This document shows, piece after piece, positions 12,517-25,590 of a stretch of DNA of 64,000 bases. The stretch is from assembly GCF_030848805.1 (NCBI RefSeq), contig NC_092358.1, positions 26,765,720 through 26,829,719 of the forward strand, in the 5' to 3' direction. How positions within the stretch are numbered: position 1 is the stretch's first letter; every line of letters starts with the position of its first letter. Below the pieces are notes generated by a model. That model was not told the DNA's origin. It did not search any database and saw only the letters and a list, made by a program, of their open reading frames with translations. The position numbers and the translations under genes are program-made. This DNA is from Temnothorax longispinosus (lineage: Eukaryota > Arthropoda > Insecta > Hymenoptera > Formicidae).

Positions 12517-13994
12517 TATTGTTTTAGTTAAATTAACGACATGTTGAGTAAGAGCAGTGGCGACCTACAGAAATGGTTAAAAACGACTCAAATTGAATAT
12601 AATTCGACACTACGAATTCAACAGTGATGAATGGAATGATTTTCGAAAGGATACGACAGAGGAACGAGAGCGTGGCTCGCGAAACTTCGCTCGATTCTTG
12701 CTCGCCTCATCGTGACGAAAGAATTGCACCTTGCTCGCGGAAACCGGCGCGAATTCTAATGCGTCGCAAGGTAAAATGCAGTTTCATATCCGCTCTGTCC
12801 AAACGAAAGGACGCATCATCGCGCTAATAATCCAAGGTTCGCGAAATATAAATCCTAGCGCGCGCGCGTGGACAGGCGCGTCGAACTTCTCGCGTGCAAG
12901 TCACCGTCGCGATTACGCCTCGAAGATGATCGCTGAAGAATATTCAAGGCCGAGTGGTCATCGATAAACGCAGCCTTACAGTGCAATCTTAAAATGTGCG
13001 CCCCGTAGCCTCGACGTCAAGTCGCTCCTTCGACTTCGCAAATCGTAAACTTCAGCGACTCAGCGGACAAAAATCGTTCCTTTCGCCTCGTTCCCCTTGC
13101 TCTTTCATTTAATCTCTAATTATATTTATCCTTACTTGTTACTTAAATTATGCGAGTTTCTTGTTAAAATATGTACTTGTTAAAAATATACTTTTTGTTT
13201 ACATTTGCTAGACTTGTTAGAATGAATTGGACTGATCAATAAAATGATAAGTAAATGTGTCTCGAAGATTCGATTGACAACGTAAACAAGGGCGAAGAAT
13301 CGTCCTCGTTAAGGTGAGAAACAGTCCGGCATCATGAGGATCGATACTTTCCTAAGAAGATTTTTCGTTCACACAAGGGCGGCCGCCTCCTACATCGATC
13401 TGATTCGAATTCACGTATACGATAGACCGCGAAGCGGGGTCGGGGCGTGTAAGACTTTCCTCGGCTGAATGAACGGAGCGATTCACGCGATTTTTTAAAT
13501 CTGATTCAGCGGAATTCTTTTCCCTCATTATGGCACTCGCGGAGGGAAAACTGTGCCGATCTCAATCGCTCAAGGCCAATTAACTCGCCGCGGCGATTAG
13601 GATGTGCCGAACGCCAATAATTACATGTACTTTACACGTGGAAACTACATTCGAAACGAGGGCACCATTAGTCCGCTTAGAACGGTCTCTGCGAAAAGGC
13701 GAACGAAAAAAAGTAGTCGAATTAAGAAGCCGCGAACAAATCGCTCAAGTAACAAATTGTGCTCGTATACGCTTGACGTTTAACAGACACTCTAATTCAT
13801 TACCCTACGATTAATCTTGTCAATTTACCGCGTTCGGCAATCCCGTGATTAAATACGCAAGCCGATAAAAATCGGAACGATCGATCAGTCTAAAACCGAT
13901 ATTTGTATCGTAAGACGAAACTTGTTGCGGAATGAATCTCCAAAAGTCGAATATTCTGTGAACGTTACGAATTGTTTCAGCAAACGATATTATT

Positions 13995-14614
13995 AGTTGC
14001 TTTCCATTTACATCAAAACTCAGATAATTCTCACTTGTGACGTCATAACTCAGTTAAATGCACGTTCCTTTCGCATGCTGGCAAGTGAGATTCAACTAAG
14101 TAGTTTTTATCCACAATCGAGACCGTGTGCTTTAATGAATCTAACAGACTCACATTAAAATGAAGCTATATGGACCTGTATTGTTATGCAATAGCTTTGT
14201 CACCAAAATAAGCAAAGAAATACAAAAGTTGCTTTCCATTTACACTCAAATAGTCACTCATTGTCAGTTATGTGAATATTTTATACTCAGGTAAGTATGT
14301 CATTTTACACTTACCTGCTTATTTTGGTGACAAAGCTATCGCATAACAATACAGATTCATAGCCTCACTTTTAATGTGAGTCTATTTAGATTCATTAAAG
14401 CACACGGTCTCGATTGTGGATAAAAACTCAGTTGAATCTCACTTGCCAGCATGCAAAAGGAACGTGAATTCAACTGAGTTATGACGTCACAAGTGAAAAT
14501 TATCTGAGTTTTGGTGTAAATGGGAAAGCAACTAAAATAATATATCCTACCTGAGTACAAAATACTCACATAACTGAGTGACTCAGATCACTTGAGTGTA
14601 AATGGAAAGCAACT
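13995..14614. mobile_element. Composite foldback element with interleaved arms
   Basis: Arm A (about 13995-14215) is repeated in inverted orientation at about 14314-14533 with only scattered mismatches over some 220 bases. Segment B (about 14229-14300) is repeated inverted at about 14550-14614. The order is A-B-A'-B', so the inverted repeats interleave instead of nesting. All four segments carry the terminal motif AGTTGCTTTCCATTTACA at an outer edge. The whole is flanked by ATTATT on both sides (13989-13994 and 14615-14620), a possible 6-bp target duplication. No transposase frame is present. Confidence 0.75.
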
Positions 14615-15299
14615 ATTATTTTGTAACCGTTGCCAAGGATCAAAATAAAATACTGGCGCGAACTGTTTCGCAAATTTTACTAATTGCTCTTCTACGTGAG
14701 GTTACAGAATAACGTCTTGGTAATTCAAACGTGAATCGTTAAAAATCAGGGGACAGAAATGTGAAATTACAAACAGATGGGTAAGTACGAGAAACGGTCG
14801 CTTTGTTACAAAAGTGAAATTTCACCATCAAGTTTCACGTTCTGTGACAGTGTAATTAAAAAGGGAAATAGATTCTCTCGCCGCTTTTTTCATCAGTTCG
14901 CACGCAAACGTTTCCGTGTGTTTCGCTATCGCCATTAATTAGCATACACACCACCGTTAGGCGACGTACATCACTCGGACGAATCGCACGTATTACTCTT
15001 TTCTACTTCGATCCGATTCGCGATTCGTTCCGCGCTCATTTGGAAAACACGCGCGTACGAATCTCACGACAGTTGGTAAATCTCAAAGGAAACGAGGGAA
15101 AGCAGCGCGGATGTCGTCGGAAACGTGGTTTCTCCATCCTACGTACTTAGGGAAGTCATCGAGCACGCATCACGCGCGATCGATCGACGAAAGGTCGTTC
15201 TCCAGATCCGACGCAACAGTCACTGCGAGTGTGACTCTCTCAAAGAGTCATTCCGCAAATCTATCGGGAAAGCGTTCACCAGCCGAGAATCGCGTTGAT

Positions 15300-16035
15300 C
15301 CTCTTTCCGCGGGGTCTTCCGGGGGGAGGATCGTTCAGAAAAGTTCATCCGGAGCGGATAGGACATGTAGGAAGTCGAGTGGCGGTTTTTTACTTTTTTT
15401 CAAAGGGCAACAAGGGAGAGAAGCGGCCCGCCACTCGGCCCGTCGTCCTACTCGCGCCTCGTGACTCGCGGGGGTGGCCGTCGCGACGCGCGACGTCGTC
15501 TTACAGTCTTACCTGGCTCGCGGGTGGACGGGGTCGCGGGGTCGCGGGGCTCGGCACCATTTACGGCGGCAACCCCCACGGCGGTGGTGACGGTGGCGGC
15601 GGCGGCGACGGCGGCATGCACACGATGCGCGCACGAGGGTTGTGGGAGCCCGGGGGAAGGATCGTGGCCCCCTCACACACTCTTTCTCTTTCTCTCTCTC
15701 TCTCTCGCCCGTCGCCTCGGCCTCGAATCTCGGCTCCGCGCGTCCTCGCGCGAACACGAACGCGTCCTCACTGGCGCGAGTTCGCCCGCCGCGACTTATA
15801 GCGGCCGCCGGCCGCGGGATATACGCGCCGAAGGTGGTCACTCGGGGAGGCGCGGGCGCGTTGACCAACACACGCGTTCTGCCGTTCCCCGATCGCGTTC
15901 TCTCCACCCGACCCGTGGAAAGCCGCGCGGATCCGCTCATCCGCCGGCGGCCGCCTCTCGGCTCGTCTCCCGCGGGGAAACCCGGCGCGAGAAAGCGAGG
16001 AATAGACGCTCGCATGCATCTCGTGAAAATGCGTT
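15300..16035. promoter_or_regulatory. CpG-dense block, candidate promoter or leader exon
   Basis: A block far richer in G+C and CpG than its surroundings, with a CT/GA run at about 15676-15710 (GAGA-type on the minus strand). On the minus strand a strong donor, GAGCCAG|gtaaga, ends a possible exon at 15513. The ATG at 15560 frame would run through the 6883 exon into a stop (TAA) two bases before the ATG at 6007, so it could only be an upstream frame; another frame stays open into the 6883 exon but has no local ATG. A leader exon for the Ser/Thr-rich gene is possible, not shown. Confidence 0.3.
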
Positions 16036-16037
16036 AA

Positions 16038-16192
16038 GCCTCGGACACACACTTTTTCGCGACGGTATATAACAGTAAAGTTTCGACCACGCGCGTTGCT
16101 CGATTCGGGAACGTACGGCCGTTCCAGATTCAAGCAACGCGCGTGGTCAAAACTTTACTGTTACTGTTTACGAAAAAGTGTATGTCCGGGCC
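16038..16192. mobile_element. Foldback/MITE-like hairpin element
   Basis: The left arm includes CACACTTTTTCG, AACAGTAAAGTTT and GACCACGCGCGTTGCT; the right arm holds their reverse complements in mirrored order up to 16192. Arms are about 70 bases with a short central loop around GGGAACGTACGG. No coding capacity. Confidence 0.7.
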
Positions 16193-19100
16193 CTTATCGT
16201 CGCGATAGAGCGTGTTCTTTTCTTCTTTTCCGTGAGTCTCTTCAAAGATCTCGAGCGCGGTCGGATGGACTACGTTCCGTTAGATTCGCTTCTTTCTTGC
16301 CTCAGTTTGCGAAAAAATACTTTTTTTTCAACGGATTATCACTTCGAAAATTATCGAATATTCTTTTTCATTGATAAAAGATTTTTCACAAAGATCATTG
16401 TTTCAATTCTGCAGCATTCTGCATATGAACGAAGCAGAAATACTTTGTGACACGAATGGTTCACGAAAAAATTATATCTTACAGAATCAAAGTCTTGTAA
16501 TTTCAGTCAAATTGGAATTCCTGCAATTTGTATGAAAACTTTCCAATTTCCACGCTTTAAAAATTTTTCAGTTGGGAATTCTGAAAAGCGCTTCAAAAAA
16601 GAAAACCAGATCCTGACGAAAATGCAGTCTTTGTATAACACGAAGCTCTCTTTAGCATCCCGTATATTCGGACCGTTATCTTTTACATTTAATCGTCCCA
16701 GAATGCTTTTATAGAATGCGTCAGGAATTCCAGAACTCTCGGAAGAAATGCCAGTAGACGTTATAAATTATACAGAAATTCCGAAAATGCAACGATAATT
16801 TTACAATGAAAAAGAGAAAGAGAAAGAGGAGAGAACTCTCGCGCGAGTGTTGCACGCAACACCTACGTTTTTGCACGTCCACCCACGTGTTCTCCACCAC
16901 CCTTTCGCCCTCGCCCTCGGCCTCCGGGGCTGCGCAGACCTTGCCAAGAGCGCGGCCAGGCAGCGCCGGAATACGCCGCAGCATGATATGTAACCCGTCG
17001 CGTTTATAATCGAACCTCTCAGTCGAGGCTATTCGTTCATTCATTAAGCGGTTGGCCCCGAATTATTGGAACATTAGCTTGATTGAACAAAGCTGGGCAC
17101 GGCCTAATACGCGGGATCCGCACCGCCTCGCTTATGTCATCATCAACGCCGCGCCGACTGTTCCTCATACGCGAGCAACGCCGAAATCGAACGTTCGAGG
17201 ACCAGAAAAGTTTCGGGAACACATATATATCTCCTTTAGACGTTCCGGGCCTCGAAAATTCTCAGAAATTGACTTTGAGCAACGTGAATCTTTAAAAAGT
17301 CAGCTTTAAAACGGAAACTTCTGAAGACAATAGTACTCGGAGCAAAACTGACATAAAATTAGAGTTTCCGAGTATCTGAGATTAGAATATATAAACGGAA
17401 TATAAATTATAAGCGTTCCCATATGCGACTTGGAAGCTGCAAAATCGGAGAGAGATGCGAGGACGCGCGTTAAATACAAATTTTCAACGACGTTGACACG
17501 CATAGTTTTTTAAATATATTTTATTTATATATATGTATATATATATATTTACAGAGCTTACGTGAGATAATCATCGCCACGTTGAATATGATACATTCGA
17601 CTGTATGAGTAAATGGTACGGCTGTCGTACACGGATTATTTTATTGCGATGACCGACTCGCGTTTTCTCGCGTTGGAGATCACGCGGTCCAACCGATTCG
17701 AGTTTCGGGAACCGCCGATCCTTCTTATCTACGATCTCCGGGGATCGTACACATATACGAATTGCTTACGCGAGGAGTCCCACGATCCTACGTCAGAGAC
17801 GATCGGGACGCGCAAAAGCGATTAGCGCGCACGTTAATTAACGCCAGTCGTTCTCACACACTTTGGGAATCGGGCGTCGGTATCGCGTCAAGGATCGGTA
17901 ATTGCAGGTCTGATTAATTTGAATGGAATTTCACAAACGCAACGTAATAATGCCGAGCGCGACAAATCAAGCCACGCTCGAAGAAAGTTTCTTTCTAATC
18001 TCGAATTGCCTTAATTTCTGAGAAACAATATATCCGAATTATTCCGAATTATGCACCTTTTGTTAATTATCATTGGCGGAACAAACACATATTTCTTTAT
18101 ATTATTCCAAATTGTTCTAAATTCAAAAATTTTACATATAAAACAAGATTTTTATAAAACATTCGCGGCTCTGCAAAGGAGTTTCTTAGGAAGAGGGTGT
18201 TTGTAGAGCTTTAAGAGACGTTCGAAAATTAACGATGTGTATCGTTAGACTAAGATAGTCGATCAAGGAAATATAGATTCTCGCTGATACCGTTAACGAT
18301 GGGAACGGTAAGACGAGGGTGAATTTCGCACTCCGTTAATTTGATCGCTATTTACGCGTTTTTTTAATTGATCACATGTGCGGGGAACGACTGACGAAAG
18401 GTATGAAATATGGAAGAAACGTATCTTCTTCACGTGTGACGCGCTATCGACTACTGTTTCTGACTACCCGCATTCGTGATCTCGGGGCTTTCGCGTCGCG
18501 ACGCACGTCTCTCCCGGTGGCTCGCGCGACCCTTTAATTTACGTTTACAAAAAAGGAGTTGCGAGTTAGTATTGCGCGGTGCTTGAGAAGCCATGAGGTA
18601 TATATTGTCACACACTTTGTATCTGCGTACTTTTCCGTAAACGCAGTTACGCCCTTGGTCGTCGGCGCGTATTCGACTAATACTGAAAGAATTGCGAATT
18701 CGCTCGCCCTCGATCGTCGGTGTGCGGTAAACTCTGGGTCATTCAGCAACGTAGCCACTAATCCATGCGATTCGCCGGAAATCGATATTGCCGAAGGGCC
18801 GACTTCGAGGTCCTTCTTCTTCTTTTTCTTCAGGCCCCTCTCCGTTGGCGATCACTTGGAGAATTATTCTGTGACTATATGTGACTTGCCCACCAAAGGG
18901 CTGCCCTGGGACACGAGACCTTTTTGCTTTAGGTTTCGATCTACAGCGATATTCTGAGAAGCAATAACCAGAGTGGCTTTCCGTTGCCTTCTCTGATAAA
19001 TCTTCGAGGATGAGAAATTGAGAATTCCCGGGCTCTCGGCGATTTTCTATATCCGATCCATCTAGTAGCACCATTTTCTTCTTCATTCCCCTCAAGTGAG

Positions 19101-19709
19101 AAGACAGACGAATCGATAGAAATTCATTTAGTTATAAATAGAATTTTCTAGTTCTCCAAACTAAATTTCATTCCTCTATTTGTATTATGAGTGAGATCAT
19201 AACGAGGGAAGAACGAGATAATCAGAGCTAGTTGCCCGTAGAATTGAAAACTAGGTTGTCAGCTGTGCGAATGTCGCAACGAAGTACGATTACGGTATCC
19301 GCAAGTAGCGCGCAAGCGGAACAACGAGCTTAGACCATCGTTAAATCAGGCGAAAGTTTTCATTGAACTAATGTAAAACATTTTTGTCGAGCGAGACGCG
19401 ATAAGCATCGGCGAGGCTACGATTACTGAAGTTACTGAAGCGCTCGAAAGCGACTCTCCGCTGTACAAATCAGTCTAAATTAAATTTACGCGAAGTAACA
19501 AATCTCTTTGAGCCTAGAGAGTCACTTTATAAAACTATATGCGATTACTCTTCTCTTATAATAATCTCAATGCGAACCTAACTTCTGCGTAAAACGGCTC
19601 ACGTTACCGCCCGGATTTAACGAAATTACGGGCATCGGTAATACGGCGGTAAATTGCCAAATTATGCTTCCCCGTGGCATCGATAAACGGGCTAAAACTA
19701 AATGGCCGT

Positions 19710-19873
19710 TTAATCCTTTGAGCCCTAATACCGTCCATAGCGCAGCGGCGCGAGAGATCTTGCTGCGACGTTATATAAAAGCTGAGTATACTAGGGAATT
19801 GCTTATCTTAATTATTTAGCGTTTACGTTTGCGCCGGGGGACAGCGAGAATAATTCTGGGCTCAAAGGATTAA
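19710..19873. mobile_element. TTAA-bounded MITE, piggyBac-like
   Basis: Starts TTAATCCTTTGAGCCC and ends GGGCTCAAAGGATTAA, a perfect 16-base terminal inverted repeat including TTAA at each edge. Length 164 bp, no coding frame. The TTAA edges point to the piggyBac superfamily; the ends differ from those of the element at 12255, so a different family supplied it. Confidence 0.7.
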
Positions 19874-20908
19874 AGTGTCCTTATCGCAATTGGCCTAGCT
19901 TTGGTATGACATAAACGTGGATACTTAATACATCATGAGATGAAATTAACACGATGGACTTCGTAAAGTAATGTCTGCGGGAATATAATATTCTCCGGGT
20001 GTGTCGTAAGTTAATCGTAATATTGTCGTTTCTATAGTTTTAATCGCGCGTGTGTTCACGACAACGTTGCAAAAAACTGGGGGAAAAATATATATGCACG
20101 TTAACTATTCATATTTTCGTCATAAAATTAAATGATTAATTACATTCACTGACTGTATAATTCTTGTATAAGTAAAATTAATACGCGTTTAATGTCCAGT
20201 AAATCTTATTGCAACACGGCACGTTTTTTATCATTTTCTATAATTGCTCTCAAATATTTCGTTACAAATATTTGCTTTATTTGTAACTCTAGAGATTATT
20301 TAGCTTAACACAAGATGGAATAAATTAATATTAGTATTTGCTAAAATAAATATGCCTTAAACTTTAAGCTGATAAAATTATACATATATATACTTATGTA
20401 CATTACGAAAATGATTAATTATTAGCTAATATGCCAAAGAGAGAAGCATGTGAGGAAGATTACACAGGCAAATAAACGCAGAGAATCGGAAATCAACTTT
20501 GCGATTTAACATTCTTGTTTACGTGACTGCGAAAAAGATTGTTGATAAGACGCAATCATGTCTTAAAATAACGACAATTTTCTGCGTGACTCAATGTCGT
20601 TGATCCAAAGTTCCAGTAAATTATTAATTACGTAATATTGACGTTACAACCAGACTACCGTGTTGCATTTAATTTTACCTTCAGTTAAATTTCCCTCGCT
20701 TTAAAATCAACCCTACGGATCTCGCTCACGAACGCAAACAAAACCGATTTACTTGCAGTGACGCGTAGGACATTCTTTTCCCTATGCTACTCGTGTTGGT
20801 ACAGCCTTACTTTAATATAGTTACAAAAAATAACGCTCTGTTATATCTTTGAAGGAACTCCCTGCTTGATATAGTCAATTGTCTTCGAAGAATTCGCTGA
20901 GATACACG

Positions 20909-23900
20909 TTAAGCTTTTGATCCCGCCTTATCTTGAATTCTCTGCGTGTGAAGCCTCTTGTGATCCTTCCTGTACTTCTCGATCGTCAATTCAGCATTGC
21001 TGGCACTTGATAGGCTCAATGTTACCGGGTCCAGGCTCGCCGCTAGCTTCAGATACGTCTCCTCCATCTCCTTCGTGATCTTCACCTCGTAATCCATATC
21101 CTTGCGAAGATCCTTCAGCAAATGCTCGTCCTCGAATGTTATGAGATTTTCGCTCTCGTCTATACACTCAGACAAGATATTAATATCAATGGGCTGATTA
21201 TTTACATCGCTGTAATCCCGATTTTTCGGCGTGTCTCGAACGTTGCGAGCCAAACCTCCGTCGTGCTGCGTGGGCTTGCGCTTTACAAGAGAATTCTTCG
21301 GATACACGGATGACGAATTGTCATTCGCAGCGTTCTCCACACACTTGATCTTATTGCTATCATGCGACGCGGAATTCTCCACGCACATCGACGACTGTAC
21401 CCATTCGGCCACTCGTTGCAATTGATTGTCCTGCAGTAACGCCGGCGGTGGCGAATTGTCCTCGCTGCCGGTTGAGCGCTCGGAACCAGCACGAGACGTC
21501 TTCTTCGCATGTACCAAAGCGGTGTTAGCTTTACCACCGCCGCCGCTGCCGTTGCCACTGCTGTACAATACGGTCTTGTAATGGCCGGCATTGTCCAGCA
21601 GAATGTTCTTGGAGCCAGGCGTGACCCGGACCAGGCAGTTCCGCGGTCCGATCACGCGACTCTGATTCGAGTTGGACTTGGCGCTCAAATTGAAGGCACC
21701 ACCGGTCAACGATTGCGCGACGTCGCTGCAACTGCTGGACGGATCGGAACTTGAGATGACCATGCTGTCGCTGCTGAAGCTCGGACTGGTCGTTACCTCC
21801 GTCTGACTGCCGTCATTGTGATTCGCCGCGTTGCTGTCCGGACTCTTGACCTCGATTAAGGTGAATTGCGCGGCGTTCCGCGCATTTTGTCGCTCCGCTG
21901 ATCTGTCATTCTTCCAATCGCGATCGTTGATGATATCGAGCTCGATGCCGCGATTCGCCTTGCCCCTGTTCTCCCTCGAAGGGTCTGTCTCGGACTTCGA
22001 CTTCGTCCACTCGTTCTTCCACAACCTGTCATTAATAATGTCGATGTGCATCTGCTTGTCGGAGAGCCGATTGTCCCCAAGCGCCAAACAATCAGTACCA
22101 AAAGGTTCGAAGTAATTCCTCTCACTCTTGTTGAAATATTTTGCAGATCTATTATCGAGCGGAGAATCGCATTTATTGACCTTGAGTGGCTTGGATGCCT
22201 TGTCAACGTTTATTCTATTAAGATCATTTAATCTCGAGAACGATGAATGCTTGTTTTCGTGATTCTGGGACGAGTTCTTTTTGTTTAAACTGGCTCTCAT
22301 AATGACGCCGTTCTCTTCCATCGTGTAGTCCTGCCCGTTTCTACCACTCCTACCGACGAACTTGTCTTTGATACACGGAACATGCGAGGCGTATTTAACG
22401 TAATCGCCGTTCATGTGATGGCGGATCTTGTTGCCGTTCTCGTTGATTTCGTAGAAGACCGCATGCGTCGTGAGGTTCGATTGGAATTTATCTTTGCTTT
22501 GATACTTCTCATCATTCGGCGTACCTTCCTTTCCTCCTTGTTTTTCGAAGCTGTACGTATAATTCTCGGAGATAGGGAACGTATCAGGCACGAACGTTTG
22601 CGTCTCCGTGTCTACCGTGAGGATGCTTCTGTGACATGTGCATGTGTCGCAATGCTTGGCGAAGATTCTCTCCTTCTCACGGTCTTCCAGGACCTTCGCC
22701 ATAATTGCCGCCGACACGATGTCCATCGGTGGTTTGCTATCGTCGCTATCGTCGTCACTGTGTTTTTCCACCGTAGGCTTAGTGATATTGTACACCATCG
22801 CTGTCGGCGGAAACGTGGATATCGGCACGGTGATGCTCTTCACATCTGGCTGCGTCGTGTCCGGCGCGGAACATCGCTTCTGCGCGACGTACGTTCGCAC
22901 TTTAGCCTGCACCTCAGAAGGCAGCTGCAATAATAAAACAACGGTGGTCTTGAAACTTCTTATCTTTATTTTAGATGCTAATAACAAGCGCATACCTATT
23001 ATGCTTTTAAATGCTACTAAAGAGACACCAAATTGCCTATGCTAAGTTAAGAAAGGTATTTCTAAGTAAAACTCATAATAAATAATGTCTTTTTAAATAC
23101 AAATTATGTAAATTACCTAAACGTCTGCCACATCATTATAATTTCTAAACAAATTTATAGATACTTATGTCTCTCTCTCTCATTTATAGATATTCAGTTT
23201 TATTAAAGAAGTATCAAGTTTCTATATTGCACTTGTTTCTATCCCTTGCTTCATCATACTCGCAAAAGATGTAAATATAAACAACATAGAGATTTATGCG
23301 CGCGCATGTATAACATTGTTGGTGCGTAAAATAAAAATAAGACACTAACGCGTTATATAAATACGAGTAAAAATGTCATTGTAACATTTAAGTTCAATAA
23401 TACCAACGCATAAAATTCACTAAAGTGAAATATGTGATAAGTAAACGAGAAAAAGAGTTGTCACAATATAATTTTTAAGTAAATGGTAGTATGAAATTTA
23501 TATATGACAAAACGGCACCTTACCGAATCATATTTCTGACCCACGAAGTTGGAAGGTTTGCATTGCAGCAATTGGATAGCCAAACTAACGTCGTTTCTAC
23601 ATTTTTCCTAAAAGAGAAACAAGAATAGTTTTCAAGTGAAATATATGTAGATATAAATTAACTGTGTAAGTAATCTCTTTATTTATAAAATGAAGCTTAG
23701 CAAAAGAAATATCAAATAAAAGAATTTAAAGAAATGTAAATATTCTATAATACATATGAAAATGGAGCACTTACATTATCTTGAGTTAATCGATGTATCG
23801 TGTAATTCGCATCGGCTAATCTATGAGACAGAGTCGCTATGTCCTTCGTGAAGGCACTCTTCTCCGTCTCGCATTTGTCCACTATCCGCAGCAGCTTGTC

Positions 23901-25069
23901 CTCCAGATTTTGATTGACCTTCTGAACCCTCTTGTGCGCTTCGTGCAAGCGCGAATACTTCTCCTGCCATATCAGCAGCTCCTCCTTCATGGAGGCCAGT
24001 TCCCCGTTCGGAAACTTGTCGGCCTCGTTTAAAAACTGCGTCTCCATCGTCACAATGTGGCTGTCCCTCTCGAGCAGTCGTTGGCGCAGGTTCTCTATCT
24101 CCGCGTGCAGATGCATGTCACAGTGCTGCTGATTGTCCTGGCTGCAAGTGTTACACTTACAGCCGCATTCCTGTTGATATCAATTGATAAGTCCACAAGT
24201 ATGCGATCATTGGGTCCTGTTTTACATTGTTGAACTGGCTGCACCAGTTCGGCCAGTTTTTATCTTTTTCACTCCGTATTGAAAGAAAAAATAGATAAAG
24301 TCTGAACCTAGTACAGCCAGTTCAGCGACGGAAAACAGATCCATTGTTTAATAACAAGGTTATTAATGGGCAAACAAGACTCAATTTGTGTTAGGCATGT
24401 TATTGCCTACAAATAGGTGACGTGGTTACAATATGCATACAAACAAAGATCCTATATTGAAAGAGACAGTCACATCATAAATCAAATCACCATTCAATTA
24501 CATTGTCATTCAAATTCAATCGACAAGAGTCAGCTACTACTCCCATTTAATTACGTTATACATAAATCAACGGAAATTGTTAAAAAATGACTTCAAATCA
24601 AACAAAATATGACACTTATATAACTTCATTCGTGCCTTTTATCTATTTCATACGCTTTCGAATAAAATGTACGAGAGAACGTGAATCATCCTCTCGCGAG
24701 GCAGACGGGCGAAAGATACGCGAAGAATCGCGGAGATTCACGCGCTCTCCCAGGGAGACGCGTTTCGCGACGAGCGATGAGCGATCACGCGTGGCACACG
24801 TGTGCACGTATGTAATAAATCGCGTCGATAAATCTCACTCGCGGGAGACCGAGCGGATCGTGCGTCGGAGGGTTCGCGATCGTCCAGGGTCAGCGAGAAT
24901 AACGTCCCCGTTGTTTATCCGAGAGGGAGATTCCTCCGGATCGAGGCCGTCCGTCCGCGGTCAGCTGTCCGTCGTCGCCACGTTGGCAGTCTCCGTCTCC
25001 CGACCAGCCGCCAGCCGTCGGCGGGAATTCCTGTGACCCGCGGACACGTACCTTGCACTTCTCCGCCAT
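20909..25069 (-). CDS. TJAP1: TJAP1/BEGAIN-family coiled-coil protein
   Basis: Four coding exons: 25069-25052, 24170-23775, 23607-23524, 22924-20909, all phase 0 at junctions, giving 837 residues. The first exon encodes only MAEKCK after a strong start context (gccaccATGG). Residues 5-23 are Cys-rich (six Cys). About residues 29-135 form a coiled coil (EIENLRQRLLERD onward). The segment CRNDVSLAIQLLQCKPSNF then LPSEVQAKVRTYV (about 141-177) matches the most conserved block of TJAP1/BEGAIN, and IMAKVLEDREKE follows. The remaining roughly 620 residues are polar and disordered, with a repeated DIINDR-W-KN motif. Vertebrate TJAP1 sits at tight junctions and Golgi, BEGAIN at the postsynaptic density; the insect role is not known from sequence. 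A CpG-rich block lies at the 5' end. The exon 1 intron carries a hairpin element. Confidence 0.87.
24209..24346. mobile_element. Foldback/MITE-like hairpin in first intron of the TJAP1-like gene
   Basis: Left arm CATTGGGTCCTGTTTT...GAACTGGCTG and right arm CAGCCAGTTC...AAAACAGATCCATTG are inverted copies with mismatches; arms about 55 bases, AT-rich loop. Lies only about 40 bases upstream of the acceptor of coding exon 2. Confidence 0.6.
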
Positions 25070-25590
25070 GGTGGCCCGCCGCGCTGGAAACGGAGTCGGT
25101 AATAATGCAAAAATATCGTCTGACGGCGCGACCACTGCGGTGCCGTTGGCGCCTCATAACCCTTTCCTTCCCTCGGCGTCCGCGACCGTGAGTCAACGTG
25201 AGTGCAGCGGTGACAGGACTGACAGGCGGCAGGGGCCCCCGAGGGGCCGTCGTCGCGCGGCGTCCGACGGCAGCGTTTAATAGCGCGCGCGTGCACGGCC
25301 GCGCGCGCGGGAAGAATAACTCACGGCGCAAACAAAGTACGTTCCGTACATTCCCTCGGTTTTTTTTCCTTTCTTTCCGTTATCGCGATGACAGGGCCGC
25401 TCGTCGTCCGCGGTCGTCACCTCCACCTGCCCGCCGTCTTTGTCGGCACGGCACGAGCCAGCACGAACGTCTCCAGATCAGTGCCGTGCCGCGTCGAGTC
25501 TCGGGCCCGCGGCCCGAGCTCCGGGATCCAGGAGTGCGCCCCGAGACAGCAAGGGGGACCTCGATCAAGCCTCGGTTAATTTAATCGACG
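25070..25590 (-). promoter_or_regulatory. CpG-rich 5' region of the TJAP1-like gene
   Basis: GC- and CpG-rich sequence directly upstream of the start codon at 25069. It contrasts sharply with the AT-rich DNA that begins near 25590. Expected to hold the transcription start; no TATA box was identified. Confidence 0.4.

Larger units (their letters stand above)
6884..20908. other. 14-kb stretch without a supported gene
   Basis: No open frame with splice-site support was found on either strand. It may be intergenic or contain long 5' introns of the Ser/Thr-rich gene. It contains foldback elements at 7261-7404, 12255-12516, 13995-14614, 16038-16192 and 19710-19873, a diverged tandem duplication at 8467-8755, and a CpG-dense block at about 15.3-16.1 kb listed separately. 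Open frames inside the CpG block are long because stop codons are rare in GC-rich DNA, not because of protein-like content. Confidence 0.5.

Noticed and set aside
15111..16133. Several overlapping frames of 100-200 codons on both strands
   Set aside because: CpG-rich DNA with few stop codons; products are Arg/Pro/Ser/His-rich in every frame and mutually overlapping, so coding is not supported.
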